From the NCBI GenBank assembly GCA_024234875.1, contig JACKNM010000005.1, forward strand, positions 248,001 through 312,000: a DNA stretch of 64,000 nucleotides. Reading direction: 5' to 3'. Positions within the stretch are counted from its first letter, which is position 1; each line of letters starts with the position of its first letter. The notes beneath the pieces are model-generated. The model worked only from the letters and a program-made list of their open reading frames with translations. It searched no databases and was not told where the DNA came from. Below, in pieces: positions 18,859 through 29,301 of this stretch. Source of the stretch: Ectothiorhodospiraceae bacterium. GTDB taxonomy: Bacteria > Pseudomonadota > Gammaproteobacteria > HK1. The position numbers were made by a program, and so were the translations under genes.

Positions 18859-20418
18859 ATGACGACCGCGCGACCGCCCCGCATCGCCCTGCTCGGGCTG
18901 GTGCTGGAGAGCAACGCCTTCGCCCCCGTCGCCACCGAGTCCGATTTCCGCGCCCGCACCTACGTCGAGGGCGAGGCCCTGCTCGAGGCTGCCCGCGCCC
19001 CGGTCTCGTCGCTGCCGACGGAGATGAGCGCGTTCGTGCGTGCGATGGATGCCACCGGGCCGTGGGAGCCGCTGCCGGTGATCCTGACCGGTTGCCCACC
19101 CTGGGGTCCGGTCGACCACGCCTTTTTCGAGCGCACGGTGGCCGCGATGGTCGAGCGCCTGCGTGCGGCCGGGTCGGTCGACGGGGTCTACGTGGCCAAC
19201 CACGGCGCCATGGTCTCCACCGAGACCCCGGACCCCGACGGTGAGATGCTCGCGCGCATCCGCGCCGCCGTCGGCCCGGCGGCGGCCATCGTCGGCACCC
19301 TCGACCTCCACGCCAACCTGTCGGAGCGGATGGTCGAGAGCGCCAGCGTGCTGATCGGCTACCAGACCAACCCCCATGTCGACATGCTCGAGCGCGGCGA
19401 GGAGGCCGCGTTCACGATGCGTCGCCTCCTGGCCGGGATGCGCCCGCACCCGGTCCTCGTGCGCCTGCCGATCGTCGCCCCTAGCGTGACCCTGCTCACC
19501 CGGGAGGGCCCGTACGCGGACCTGATCGACCTCGGCCAGCGCCGCCAGCGCGAGCTCGCCGGCGCGGTGCTCAACGTCACCGTGCTCGGCGGGTTCGCCT
19601 TCGGTGACACGCCGAAGAACGGTCTCGCGATCCTGGTCACCGCCCGCGACGATCCCGCGCCGGCGAGGGCGCTGGCGCGTGAGTTGGCCGAGCGCGCCTG
19701 GGCCGAGCGGGCGCGGTTTCGAAAGCGGCTCACCGCCATCGAGGATGCGGTGGCGATCGCGCGCGCCGCGGCCGACGACCCGGCGAGCCCGGCCCACATC
19801 CTCGCCGACTCTGGTGACAACCCGGGGGGCGGTGGCAGCGGCAACACCACCGCGCTGCTGGCCGCGCTGGTGGAATCGGGTGTGCGCGGCGTGCTGTTCG
19901 GCTCGATGTTCGACCGCGAGCTCGCGATGCAGGCCCACCGGCTGGGGGTCGGCGCGCGCTTCGAGGCGGTGTTCAATCGCGAGCCATGGAGCGAGTTCTC
20001 ACCCCGGCTCGCGTTGCCGGCGCGGGTGGTGGCCCTCGGCGACGGCCGCTTCGTCGGGCGGCGTGGGATCTACGCCGGTCGCGCGGTCGATCTCGGCCCC
20101 TCCTGCGCTCTCGCCCTGGGTCCGGAGGAGGGTGTCACCGCGGTGGTGATCAGTCGCCGCCTGCAGACCGCAGACCCCTTGTTCTTCGAGCACCTCGGGC
20201 TCGACCCGGGGGCCGCGCGCACCGTGTGCGTGAAGTCCCGGGGGCACTTCCGGGCCGGGTTCGACCTCTGGTTCGGCCCCGACCGGGTGATCGAGGTGGA
20301 CACCCCCGGGCTCACCGCCCCGGTGCTGGAGCGGTTGCCCTGGAAGCGCCTGCCGCGGCCGGTCTACCCGCTCGACGCGGACACCGAGTGGGCGTGGTCC
20401 GGCCCCCTCGTGGGCTGA
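18859..20418 (+). CDS. M81 family metallopeptidase (MlrC-like)
   Basis: A 519-residue zinc enzyme of the microcystinase C family. The metal ligands are seen in GTLDLHANLSERM (Asp-x-His) and QTNPHVDMLERGEEAA, and the family signature ADSGDNPGGGGSGNTTALL lies near residue 320. MlrC cleaves linear peptides made from microcystin; most relatives are uncharacterised and sit beside peptide importers. The start at 18859 has GAGGAG eight bases upstream; the open frame that extends 260 codons farther back overlaps argE on the other strand and is not coding. It precedes importer operon 2 by 192 bases. It probably acts on imported peptides or related amides. Confidence 0.9.
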   Translation: MTTARPPRIALLGLVLESNAFAPVATESDFRARTYVEGEALLEAARAPVSSLPTEMSAFVRAMDATGPWEPLPVILTGCPPWGPVDHAFFERTVAAMVERLRAAGSVDGVYVANHGAMVSTETPDPDGEMLARIRAAVGPAAAIVGTLDLHANLSERMVESASVLIGYQTNPHVDMLERGEEAAFTMRRLLAGMRPHPVLVRLPIVAPSVTLLTREGPYADLIDLGQRRQRELAGAVLNVTVLGGFAFGDTPKNGLAILVTARDDPAPARALARELAERAWAERARFRKRLTAIEDAVAIARAAADDPASPAHILADSGDNPGGGGSGNTTALLAALVESGVRGVLFGSMFDRELAMQAHRLGVGARFEAVFNREPWSEFSPRLALPARVVALGDGRFVGRRGIYAGRAVDLGPSCALALGPEEGVTAVVISRRLQTADPLFFEHLGLDPGAARTVCVKSRGHFRAGFDLWFGPDRVIEVDTPGLTAPVLERLPWKRLPRPVYPLDADTEWAWSGPLVG

Positions 20419-20470
20419 GCTCGGCCCGCCTCGGGCGGCGCCGGACGGTCTCCTCGACCGGCTCCGGGGC

Positions 20471-20491
20471 CTGCCCTCGGGCGGGCAGTTT
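20471..20491 (+). terminator. Weak terminator candidate after M81 gene
   Basis: CTGCCC pairs with GGGCAG around a six-base loop and is followed by TTT. It lies between the M81 gene and the promoter of importer operon 2, so the two may be separate transcripts. Confidence 0.3.
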
Positions 20492-20506
20492 CGGTCGCCC
20501 TCGCGT

Positions 20507-20535
20507 TTGACTCGCCCCGCCGAACCGGGCATAAC
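20507..20535 (+). promoter_or_regulatory. Sigma70-like promoter of importer operon 2
   Basis: TTGACT (20507-20512) and CATAAC (20530-20535) are spaced by 17 bases, giving a start near 20542 and a leader of about 70 bases before the SBP gene. This matches the arrangement before the first importer operon. Confidence 0.5.
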
Positions 20536-20610
20536 GGGCGCCGGTGTCGCGCTCGGGGGCACCCCCCTCGGGGCGGCCGGTCACCATACAAATTCGACGA
20601 GGGGAAGCAC

Positions 20611-22194
20611 ATGAAGCGCATGCTGTCGCTCGCCGGGGCGATGTTGGCGGCGGTGATACTCACCGCCCTGCCTGCCCGGGCGAAGGAGCTCACCATCGGG
20701 TTGGCCTCGGAGCCGACCTCCATGGATCCGCACTTCCACAATCTGGGGCCGAACAACTCGCTGCTCAGCCACCTCTTCGACGGGCTGATCGATCAGGACG
20801 AGAACCAGCAGCTCGTGCCCGGGCTCGCGGTGTCGTGGAAGGCGCTCGACGATCTCACCTGGGAGTTCAAGCTGCGCCAGGGTGTGAAGTGGCACGACGG
20901 CTCGCCGTTCACCGCCGACGACGTCATCTTCACCTTCGAGCGCGCACCGAACGTCGAGGGCAGCCCCGGGAGCTTCGGTCTCTACACCAAGGGCAAGACC
21001 CTGGTGAAGGTCGACGACTTCACCATCCACATGAAGACCGCCGAGCCCTGGCCGCTCCTGCCCCAGGACGTCTCGAGCATCATGATCATCTCGAGGAAGA
21101 ACGGCGAGGGTGCGACGACCGCCGACTACAACTCCGGCAAGGCGGCGATCGGCACCGGTCGTTACAAGTACGCCGAGTACGTGCCCGGCGACCGCATCGT
21201 CATGGAGCGCAACGAGGGCTGGTGGGGCAACAAGGGCGAGTGGACCAAGCTCACCTTCAAGCCGATCAAGTCCTCGCCCTCGCGCGTGGCCGCCTTGCTC
21301 GCGGGTGACGTCGACCTCATCGAGCAGACACCCACCGTCGACATCGAGCGGCTGAAGAAGGATCCCAACCTCAACCTGAGCGAGGGTATCTCCAACCGCG
21401 TCATCTACCTGCACATGGATCACTGGCGCGACGATTCGCCGTTCATCAAGGGCAAGGATGGCTCGAGCATCAAGAATCCGTTGAAGGACCACCGTGTCCG
21501 ACTCGCGTTGTCGAAGGCGATCAATCGCCCGGCCATCGTCTCGCGGGTGATGGAGGACGTCGCGGTTCCGGCGGGGCAGCTCCTGCCGCCCGGGTTCTTC
21601 GGTGTCAGCGAGAACCTGAAGCCGCTCGAGTACGACCCCGAGGGCGCCAAGAAGCTCCTGGCCGACGCCGGCTATCCGGATGGCTTCAAGCTCACCCTGC
21701 ACGGCCCGAACGACCGCTACATCAACGACGCCAAGATCGCCGAGGCGATCGGTCAGATGTTGAGCCGCATCGGGGTCCAGACCGAGGTGGTCACCATGCC
21801 GCGCAGCGTGTTCTTCAACCGCGCCTCGCGTGGCGGGCCGGACGGCACGCCGGAGTTCAGCTTCTTCCTCGTCGGCTGGGGCTCGGGCACTGGTGAGGCC
21901 TCCTCGCCGCTGCGCTCGCTGCTGCACAGCTACGACAAGGAGCGTGGGTTCGGCGCTGCCAACCGCGGCCGTTACTCGAATCCCGAGGTCGACAAGTTGA
22001 TCGAGGAAGCGGTGGTGACCATCGACGACGCCAAGCGCGGCGCGGCGCTCGCCCGAGCCACCGATCTGGCGATCGGGGACGTCGGGATCATCCCGCTGCA
22101 CTATCAGGTGAACGTCTGGGCGTCGAAGAAGGGCATCAAGTACAGAGCCCGCACCGACGAGGCGACCACCGCCTTCAGCGCGTACTCGGAGTAG
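20611..22194 (+). CDS. Peptide ABC importer substrate-binding protein (copy 2)
   Basis: A 527-residue SBP_bac_5 protein with signal peptide MKRMLSLAGAMLAAVILTA, probably cut after ARA. Family motifs follow: ELTIGLASEPTSMDPHFHN, LAVSWKALDDLTWEFKLRQG, VKWHDGSPFTADDV and AIGTGRYKY. It resembles the SBP at 7785-9371 along its whole length, but the central and ligand-facing segments differ, so the two importers probably take up different peptides. GAGGGG upstream supports the ATG. It is the first gene of a five-gene importer operon. Confidence 0.93.
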   Translation: MKRMLSLAGAMLAAVILTALPARAKELTIGLASEPTSMDPHFHNLGPNNSLLSHLFDGLIDQDENQQLVPGLAVSWKALDDLTWEFKLRQGVKWHDGSPFTADDVIFTFERAPNVEGSPGSFGLYTKGKTLVKVDDFTIHMKTAEPWPLLPQDVSSIMIISRKNGEGATTADYNSGKAAIGTGRYKYAEYVPGDRIVMERNEGWWGNKGEWTKLTFKPIKSSPSRVAALLAGDVDLIEQTPTVDIERLKKDPNLNLSEGISNRVIYLHMDHWRDDSPFIKGKDGSSIKNPLKDHRVRLALSKAINRPAIVSRVMEDVAVPAGQLLPPGFFGVSENLKPLEYDPEGAKKLLADAGYPDGFKLTLHGPNDRYINDAKIAEAIGQMLSRIGVQTEVVTMPRSVFFNRASRGGPDGTPEFSFFLVGWGSGTGEASSPLRSLLHSYDKERGFGAANRGRYSNPEVDKLIEEAVVTIDDAKRGAALARATDLAIGDVGIIPLHYQVNVWASKKGIKYRARTDEATTAFSAYSE

Positions 22195-22208
22195 GCGCTC
22201 CCGACCCC

Positions 22209-22236
22209 GGCCCCACCCGCGTCCGCGGGTGGGGCC
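22209..22236 (+). promoter_or_regulatory. Perfect 12-bp stem-loop between SBP and permease genes
   Basis: GGCCCCACCCGC pairs perfectly with GCGGGTGGGGCC around GTCC, 14 bases after the SBP stop. Outer CCGACCC (22201-22207) and GGGTCGG (22243-22249) can extend the structure. No T-run follows. It occupies the same position as the stem-loop in operon 1 but differs in sequence, which suggests conserved structure and function: SBP messenger protection or partial attenuation. Confidence 0.6.
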
Positions 22237-22295
22237 GCGTCCGGGTCGGAGGAGCGTGCGGCCGCGCCTGATCCGCGGCCCGCGAGGGTGACACC

Positions 22296-23273
22296 ATGTC
22301 CGTATTCATCATCCGCCGGCTGCTGCAGAGCCTCGGCGTCATCTTCGTGATGTCGATGATCGTGTTCTTCGGCGTCAACGTGGTCGGCAACCCGGTCGAC
22401 ATCCTGGCCTCCGACGACATGACCCAGGAGCAGATCCAGGCCTTCGTGGCGCGCCTCGGGCTCGACCGGCCGATCTACGAGCAGTACTGGTACTTCGTCC
22501 TCAATGCGCTGCGTGGCGATCTGGGCAACTCGTTCGTGTTCGCCGAGCCCGCGCTCAAGCTCATCCTCCAGCGGCTACCGGCGACGCTCGAGCTCGCGCT
22601 CGCGTCGATGTTCCTGTCGGTGGTCATCGGTATTCCGCTCGGGATCTACGCCGGGCTGCGGCCCGAGGCGCGGAGCTCGAAAGTGATCATGGCGAGCTCG
22701 ATCCTCGGCTTCAGCCTGCCCACGTTCTGGGTCGGTCTCATGTTCATCATGGTGTTCGCGGTGATGCTCGGTTGGCTGCCGTCGACCGGACGTGGTGACA
22801 CCACCGAGCTGCTCGGCATCCAGGTGAGCTTCCTGACCTGGGACGGCCTGCAGCACCTGTTGCTACCAGCGATCAACCTCGCGCTGTTCAAGATGTCGCT
22901 GGTGATTCGTCTCGCGCGCGCCGGCACCCGCGAGGTGGCGCTGCAGGACTACGTGAAGTTCGCCCGCGCCAAGGGGCTCAGCGCCCGCCGGGTGGTCCTG
23001 GTCCACATCATGAAGAACATCATGATCCCGGTCGTCACCGTGCTCGGCCTGGAGCTCGGCGGCGTCATCGCGTTCTCGGTGGTCACCGAGACGGTCTTCG
23101 CCTGGCCGGGTATCGGCAAGCTCCTCATCGACTCGATCCAGCTCCTCGATCGGCCGGTGGTCGTCGCCTATCTGATCATCACCGTGCTGATGTTCATCCT
23201 CATCAACCTGGTGGTCGACATCCTCTACTCGGTGCTCGACCCCCGCGTGCGGCTGAAGGACGTGAAGTCATGA
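22296..23273 (+). CDS. Peptide ABC importer permease, DppB type (copy 2)
   Basis: A 325-residue six-helix permease. The N-terminal helix is FIIRRLLQSLGVIFVMSMIVF. Then come LGLDRPIYEQYWYF, LQRLPATLELALAS, IYAGLRPEARSSK and the closing ETVFAWPGIGKLLIDS of DppB proteins. GAGGGTG seven bases upstream supports the ATG. Its stop overlaps the start of the DppC-type gene. The counterpart in operon 1 is the gene at 6662-7636. Confidence 0.93.
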   Translation: MSVFIIRRLLQSLGVIFVMSMIVFFGVNVVGNPVDILASDDMTQEQIQAFVARLGLDRPIYEQYWYFVLNALRGDLGNSFVFAEPALKLILQRLPATLELALASMFLSVVIGIPLGIYAGLRPEARSSKVIMASSILGFSLPTFWVGLMFIMVFAVMLGWLPSTGRGDTTELLGIQVSFLTWDGLQHLLLPAINLALFKMSLVIRLARAGTREVALQDYVKFARAKGLSARRVVLVHIMKNIMIPVVTVLGLELGGVIAFSVVTETVFAWPGIGKLLIDSIQLLDRPVVVAYLIITVLMFILINLVVDILYSVLDPRVRLKDVKS

Positions 23274-24202
23274 GCACCACCACCGAGCACCTGCAGGCGA
23301 CCGCGGCCGCCATGCCCACGGCGCCGCGCGTGGAGAGCCCGCTGCGACGGTTCACCGCCGCGTTCTTCGAGAGTCGGATCGCGACGGCCGCATTCGGGAT
23401 GCTGTTGTTGGTGGTGGCGATCGCGCTGTTCGCGCCCTGGCTCTCGCCGCAAGACCCCTACGACCTGGCGGTGGTCGACATCATGGACAGCCGCATGGCC
23501 CCGGGCGAGGAGGCGATGGCCGGCTTCACCTTCTGGCTCGGCAGCGACGGCGCCGGTCGCGACATGCTGAGCGCGATCTTCTACGGTCTACGCATCAGCC
23601 TCGGGGTCGGCGTCGCGAGCGGGCTCATCGCGATGCTCATCGGCATGTGCATCGGACTCACCGCGGCCTACTTCGGCGGACGGGTGGACGCGGTGATCAT
23701 GCGCATCGTCGACCTCCAGCTCAGTTTCCCGGCGATTCTGGTGGCGTTGATCCTGGTCGCGATCCTCGGCAAGGGTGTGGACAAGGTGATCATCGCCCTG
23801 GTCACGGTGCAGTGGGCCTACTACGCCCGCACGGTGCGCGGCAGCGCACTGGTCGAGCGCAGCAAGGAGTACATCGAGGCGGCGACCTGCCTCGCGCTCA
23901 GCCATCGCCGAATCGTGTTCCGGCACCTGCTCCCGAACTGTCTGCCGCCGATGATCGTCGTCGTCACGCTGCAGACCGCCCACGCCATCTCGCTGGAGGC
24001 GACGCTCAGCTTCCTCGGCGTCGGTCTGCCGCAGACCGAGCCGTCGCTCGGCCTGCTCATCTCCAACGGCTTCGAGTACATGATGAGCGGGAAGTACTGG
24101 ATCAGCTTCTTCCCCGGGCTCGCGTTGCTGATCACCATCGTGTCGATCAACCTGGTCGGCGATCAGCTCCGTGACGTGCTCAACCCACGGCTCGAGCGCT
24201 GA
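23270..24202 (+). CDS. Peptide ABC importer permease, DppC type (copy 2)
   Basis: A 310-residue permease with DppC features: an N-terminal cytoplasmic stretch, first helix FGMLLLVVAIALFAPWLSP, LGSDGAGRDMLSAIFYG, the EAATCLALSHRRIVFRHLLP coupling loop, and SFLGVGLPQTEPSLGLLI. Start and upstream stop overlap as ATGA, which fixes the start. It should form the membrane channel with the DppB-type partner. Confidence 0.93.
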   Translation: MSTTTEHLQATAAAMPTAPRVESPLRRFTAAFFESRIATAAFGMLLLVVAIALFAPWLSPQDPYDLAVVDIMDSRMAPGEEAMAGFTFWLGSDGAGRDMLSAIFYGLRISLGVGVASGLIAMLIGMCIGLTAAYFGGRVDAVIMRIVDLQLSFPAILVALILVAILGKGVDKVIIALVTVQWAYYARTVRGSALVERSKEYIEAATCLALSHRRIVFRHLLPNCLPPMIVVVTLQTAHAISLEATLSFLGVGLPQTEPSLGLLISNGFEYMMSGKYWISFFPGLALLITIVSINLVGDQLRDVLNPRLER

Positions 24203-24219
24203 GCACGAAGCGGCTGACG

Positions 24220-25189
24220 ATGAACGCTGGCAAGCAACCGACCCTCGAGGTCGAGGATCTCCGCACGCACTTCTTCACCAAGGCGGGCGTGGTGAAGGCG
24301 GTCGACGGCGTGAGCTTCGCCGTCGGTCAGGGCGAGGTGCTCGGCCTGGTCGGCGAATCGGGTTCCGGGAAGTCCGTCACCGGGTTCTCGATTCTCGGGT
24401 TGGTGGATCCACCGGGTCGGGTCGTCGGCGGTCGCATCCTGTTCAAGGGCGAGGACCTGGTCCCACTCGGCGAGGACCGAATGCGCGCCCTGCGTGGGTC
24501 GCGAATCGCGATGATCTTCCAGGATCCGATGATGACCCTGAACCCGGTGCTGCGGGTCGACACGCAGATGATCGAGGCGATCCTCGCGCACCGGAAGGTG
24601 AGCAAGGCGGCCGCCTACGACCGCGCGCGCGAGACGCTGATGCGGGTGGGTATCGCGTCGCCGGACGAGCGTCTGCGCTCGTACCCGCACCAGTTCTCGG
24701 GGGGAATGCGCCAACGCGTGGCGATCGCCATCGCGTTGCTCAACGAGCCGGACCTGATCATCGCCGACGAGCCGACCACCGCGCTCGACGTCACGATCCA
24801 GGCCCAGATCCTCTACGAGGCGCAGAAGCTTTGTCGGGAGACGGGAACCGCGCTCATCTGGATCACCCACGATCTCACCGTGGTCGCGGGCCTCGCCGAC
24901 CGCATCTGCGTGATGTACGCGGGCCGCGATGTGGAGCAGGGGACGGTCGACCAGGTGCTCGACCATCCCCTGCACCCGTACACCCACGGTCTCATCGGCT
25001 CGGTGCCGAGCCGCAACCGCCGTGGCGCGCGGCTGCAGCAGATCCCGGGGATGACGCCGTCGCTGCTGAACCTCGCCCCCGGCTGCGCCTTCCGGTCGCG
25101 TTGCCCACGGGCGACCGATCGCTGCGAGGCCGAGCCCACCGTGACCATGCGCGGCGATGGACGTCGCGTGCGCTGCTTCAATCCGGTAG

Positions 25190-25209
<20 letters not shown>
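24220..25209 (+). CDS. Peptide ABC importer ATPase, OppD/DppD type (copy 2)
   Basis: A 329-residue ATPase with Walker A GESGSGKSV, IFQDPMMTLNP, signature FSGGMRQR, Walker B LIIADEPTTALD, ITHDLTVV, and a C-terminal oligopeptide domain with GCAFRSRCPRATDRC. It starts 17 bases after the DppC-type gene and its 3' end overlaps the next ATPase gene by 20 bases, so the two are translated together. Confidence 0.93.
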
Positions 25210-26223
<1,014 letters not shown>

Positions 26224-26245
<22 letters not shown>

Positions 26246-27120
26246 GTCCGCCGCCGGTATCGGATCTGTGCATCGCCGGCGTGCTGCGCCGGACCGCGCC
26301 GCGCGCCCCGGCGCTGCCGCTGGTGGTGGACTCGCCTCACAGCGGACGCGTCGAGCCGCCGGACTTCGGCCACGCGATCGGGCGGGCGCGGCTGCTGGCG
26401 ACGGTCGACGCCCTTGTCGACGATCTGTTCGACGCCGCACCGCAGCACGGAGCGACCCTGCTCCGCGCGCTGTTCCCGCGCACCTACATCGATCCCAACC
26501 GTGCGCCCGACGACATCGACGAGACGCTGCTGGCAGGGCGTTGGCCGGGGCGGCTGCGCCCGAGCGAGAAGTGCAGCGTGGGCATCGGCCTCATCGCGCG
26601 GCGCGATCCGATCGGTCCGATCTACGACCGGGCGTTGAGCGTCGACGAGGTCCGCACCCGTATCGAGCGCTACTGGTGGCCGTACCATCGGGCGCTCGGC
26701 GAGGCGCTCGACACCGCGCATCGGCGGTTCGGCGCATGCTGGTATCTCGACTGTCACTCGATGCGGCCGCTGGTGGGATTCGCGCCGGGTACCGGGCCGG
26801 ACTTCGTGCTCGGCGACGGTGACGGCACGACCTGCGAGCCGGAGCTGACCGCCCTGGTGGCCGATGCGCTGCGGTCGGCCGGCTATCGCGTCGCGTTGAA
26901 CGACCCCTACAAGGGAGCGGAGCTGATTCGCCGCCACTGCGCGCCGGCGCGTGGTCGACACGGGCTGCAGATCGAGGTGAGTCGCGCGCTCTACCTCGAC
27001 GCGGTGCGGTTCGCGCCCGGGCCCGGATTCGAGCGGCTGCGCGCGGATCTCACGCGGTTGCTGGGTGTGGTGGCCGATCACGTGCGGGCGCGGCTGAGTC
27101 TCGCTCGGGCGGCGGAATGA
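26224..27120 (+). CDS. N-formylglutamate amidohydrolase family protein
   Basis: A zinc-dependent deformylase of 298 residues (PF05013-type). Motifs are VVDSPHSG near the N-terminus, YIDPNRAPDDID, CWYLDCHSM (metal ligands), ALNDPYKGAELIRRH and LQIEVSRALYLD. Known members release formate from N-formylglutamate at the end of a histidine degradation route; here no hut genes are present, and the gene is fused into the peptide importer operon by a 22-base overlap. A role on N-formyl or other N-acyl amino acids from imported material is therefore likely. The start is a GTG at 26224; a later GTG at 26281 is possible and would shorten the protein by 19 residues. Its 3' end overlaps the convergent histidine kinase gene by 71 bases. 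Confidence 0.87.
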
Positions 27121-28492
27121 GGTCGTCGCCCGGCGGGCCTGGACGGAACGCCATAGTCACCACCAGGCCGTGCTCGCCGTCGAGCGCGAGGGTCGCTCCG
27201 TGCACCCGTGCCACCGCGGCCACCAGGCTGAGTCCGAGTCCGTTTCCCGGCGTATGGCGAGCCTGCTCGAGCCGGTAGAACGGCTCCAGCACGCGCTCGC
27301 GCGCCGCGGCCGGGATGCCGGGCCCGTCGTCGGCCACCTGGAGACTCACCGCGGCCGCGTCGCGCGCCACCACGAGTCGGATGGAGCCGCCGGTGGGACC
27401 GTGCTTGATCGCGTTGTCGACGAGATTGCCGACGGCCTGGAACAGCATGTCGCGGTCGCCGCGCACGACGGCGCCGGGCGTCGTGTCGAGGGTGATGTGC
27501 TGGCCGCGCGTCTCCGCCACCGGCTCGTAGAGCTCGACCACGTCGCCGGCCAGGGCGCCGAGGTCGACCGGCGCGAGCGCGGCGCGCCGCTCGGACGCCC
27601 GGACCCGCGCGATACGCACCAGCGCGTTGAAGGTCGAGAGCAGCGCGTCCGCCTCACCGATCGCGGCCTCGACCTGCGGCCGCTCCCCGCCGGGGTGGGC
27701 CGACAGCTCCTCGAGGTGGTGGCGCAGGCGGGTGAGAGGGGTGCGCAGATCGTGGGCGACGTTGTCCGAGATGCGCCGCAGCTCGTCCATCAGCGCCTGG
27801 ATCCGGTCCAGCATCGCGTTCAGGCTCTCGGCCAGCCGGTCGAACTCGTCGCCGCTGCCGGTGCGCGGAATCCGGCGCTCGAGGTCGCCGGCCATGATCT
27901 CGCGGGCGGTGGAGTCGATCGCCTCCACCCGTCGCGCGCTGGTCCGAGCCACCACGATGCCGCCGGCGAGCGCGAGCACCACGATCAGGCCGACGCCCGC
28001 GACCGATGCGCGGGTGAACAGGGCCTCGAGCTTGCGCAGCGCCCGTACGTCGCGCCCGACGAGGAGCTGGAGACCGCCCTCGAGTCGGAACGCGCGGGCG
28101 CGAGCCGGGTGCGACTCGATGCCGCTGGGGCCGCGCTCGCCGAGGTCGAAGCTGAGCCAGCCCGCGGTGTCCGGCTCGACCCGCGGCCACGACTCGAGAT
28201 TGCCGCCGAGGCGACGTCGGCCGGCGTCGGTGAGCAGGTAGATCGGGCCACCCAGCGGCTCCCGCGCGATCTGCCGCTCGAGCAGGCGAACCAGGCCGGC
28301 GAGGCCGTCGGCGCGGTAGCGCTCGGCCAACGTCGCGATCTCGGCCTCGATGGTGTCGTCGGTCTGTCGCGCCATCAGCCCGGCGGTCGACCAGTAGACG
28401 AGCCCGAGCAGGAGCGCGGTGGAGGCCGCGAAGAAGGCCGCGTAGGCAGCCGCCAGCCTGAACGTCGCGCTACGCCACCACGGCGGGGTCAC
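27050..28492 (-). CDS. Sensor histidine kinase (HAMP-HisKA-HATPase)
   Basis: An inner-membrane two-component sensor of 480 residues. There are two membrane helices (about 12-34 and 164-183) with a periplasmic sensor of about 130 residues between them. A HAMP linker follows, then the dimerisation domain with His247 in NVAHDLRTPL, N-box NLVDNAIKH, DDGPGIP and GNGLGLSLV. The GTG start at 28492 overlaps the regulator's stop as GTGA; upstream open codons are not used. The periplasmic domain has no recognised ligand motif. Partner: the OmpR-type regulator just upstream. With the htrA gene beyond, a role in envelope stress is plausible. A Pro-rich tail overlaps the neighbouring gene. Confidence 0.92.
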   Translation of the reverse strand: MTPPWWRSATFRLAAAYAAFFAASTALLLGLVYWSTAGLMARQTDDTIEAEIATLAERYRADGLAGLVRLLERQIAREPLGGPIYLLTDAGRRRLGGNLESWPRVEPDTAGWLSFDLGERGPSGIESHPARARAFRLEGGLQLLVGRDVRALRKLEALFTRASVAGVGLIVVLALAGGIVVARTSARRVEAIDSTAREIMAGDLERRIPRTGSGDEFDRLAESLNAMLDRIQALMDELRRISDNVAHDLRTPLTRLRHHLEELSAHPGGERPQVEAAIGEADALLSTFNALVRIARVRASERRAALAPVDLGALAGDVVELYEPVAETRGQHITLDTTPGAVVRGDRDMLFQAVGNLVDNAIKHGPTGGSIRLVVARDAAAVSLQVADDGPGIPAAARERVLEPFYRLEQARHTPGNGLGLSLVAAVARVHGATLALDGEHGLVVTMAFRPGPPGDDLIPPPERDSAAPARDRPPHPATA

Positions 28493-29205
28493 GGGGCGGC
28501 CGCGGGGCGCTCGTGCCCGGCCGGTGGGTCGGCGCTCAGCATGTAGCCGGCGCCGCGAATGGTGTGCAGCAACGGCTGGTCGAACTCGCGGTCGATCTTC
28601 GCTCGCAGGCGGCTCACATGGACATCGATGACGTTGGTCTGCGGATCGAAGTGGTAGTCCCACACCGCCTCGAGCAACATCGTGCGGGTGACGACGCGGT
28701 CGGCATTGCGCATCAGGTACTCGAGCAGTCGCTGCTCACGCGGCTGGAGGCGAATGGCGACCCCGGCGCGGCGGACTGCGCGCCGCGCGGTGTCCATCTC
28801 GAGGTCGCCCACCGCCAGCACGGTGGAGGCGGCATCCGGGCGTCGGCGGCGCAGCAAGGCCTCCACGCGTGCGGCCAGCTCGGCGAACGCGAAGGGTTTG
28901 ACCAGGTAGTCGTCACCGCCGGCGCGCAGGCCCTCGACGCGGTGGTCGACCTCCCCGAGCGCGCTGAGCACCAGCACCGGCGTGTCCGCACCGGTCTCGC
29001 GCAATGCGCGCACCACGGCGAGCCCGTCGAGCCCGGGCAGCATGCGATCGACGACCAGCAGGTCGAATCCGCCGTCGAGCGCCATCATCAGGCCCTCGCG
29101 GCCGTCGGCCGCGGTGTCGACCACGTGCCCCGCCTCGGCGAGACCCCGCGCGACATAGCCCCGCGTCGCGGCATCGTCCTCGATCAGCAGCACGCGCATA
29201 GACAT
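28489..29205 (-). CDS. OmpR/PhoB-family response regulator
   Basis: A 238-residue regulator with an N-terminal receiver and a C-terminal winged helix. Acidic pocket IEDD (8-11), phosphorylated Asp53 in VVDRMLPGLDG, Thr/Ser switch LVLSALG, and Lys in LVKPFAF are all present. The DNA-binding half has LQPREQRLLEYLMRN and VDVHVSRLRAKID followed by IRGAGYML. It starts at ATG 29205, with a second Met two codons in. Upstream lie two near-identical 26-base repeats that might be its binding site but also look like ends of a mobile element. Confidence 0.94.
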   Translation of the reverse strand: MSMRVLLIEDDAATRGYVARGLAEAGHVVDTAADGREGLMMALDGGFDLLVVDRMLPGLDGLAVVRALRETGADTPVLVLSALGEVDHRVEGLRAGGDDYLVKPFAFAELAARVEALLRRRRPDAASTVLAVGDLEMDTARRAVRRAGVAIRLQPREQRLLEYLMRNADRVVTRTMLLEAVWDYHFDPQTNVIDVHVSRLRAKIDREFDQPLLHTIRGAGYMLSADPPAGHERPAAAP

Positions 29206-29247
29206 CGCAGTCTACCTGCCGACACCACGGCAACCGCGGCTCGGCCG

Positions 29248-29301
29248 CAGCTCGGGGTCGGACCAACTTATATCCCAGCTCAGGGTCGGACCAACTTATA
29301 T
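29248..29301. repeat. Tandem 26-bp direct repeat (25/26 identical)
   Basis: Positions 29248-29273 and 29276-29301 differ at one base and share GGGTCGGACCAACTTATAT, with a 28-base period. They begin 43 bases upstream of the regulator's start. OmpR-type regulators bind direct repeats, so these could be an operator. However, the same sequence recurs inverted at 29586-29602, which fits the ends of an inserted element better. Confidence 0.75.

Noticed and set aside
29248..29301. CRISPR array
   Set aside because: Only two repeats with a two-base spacing, no spacers and no cas genes.
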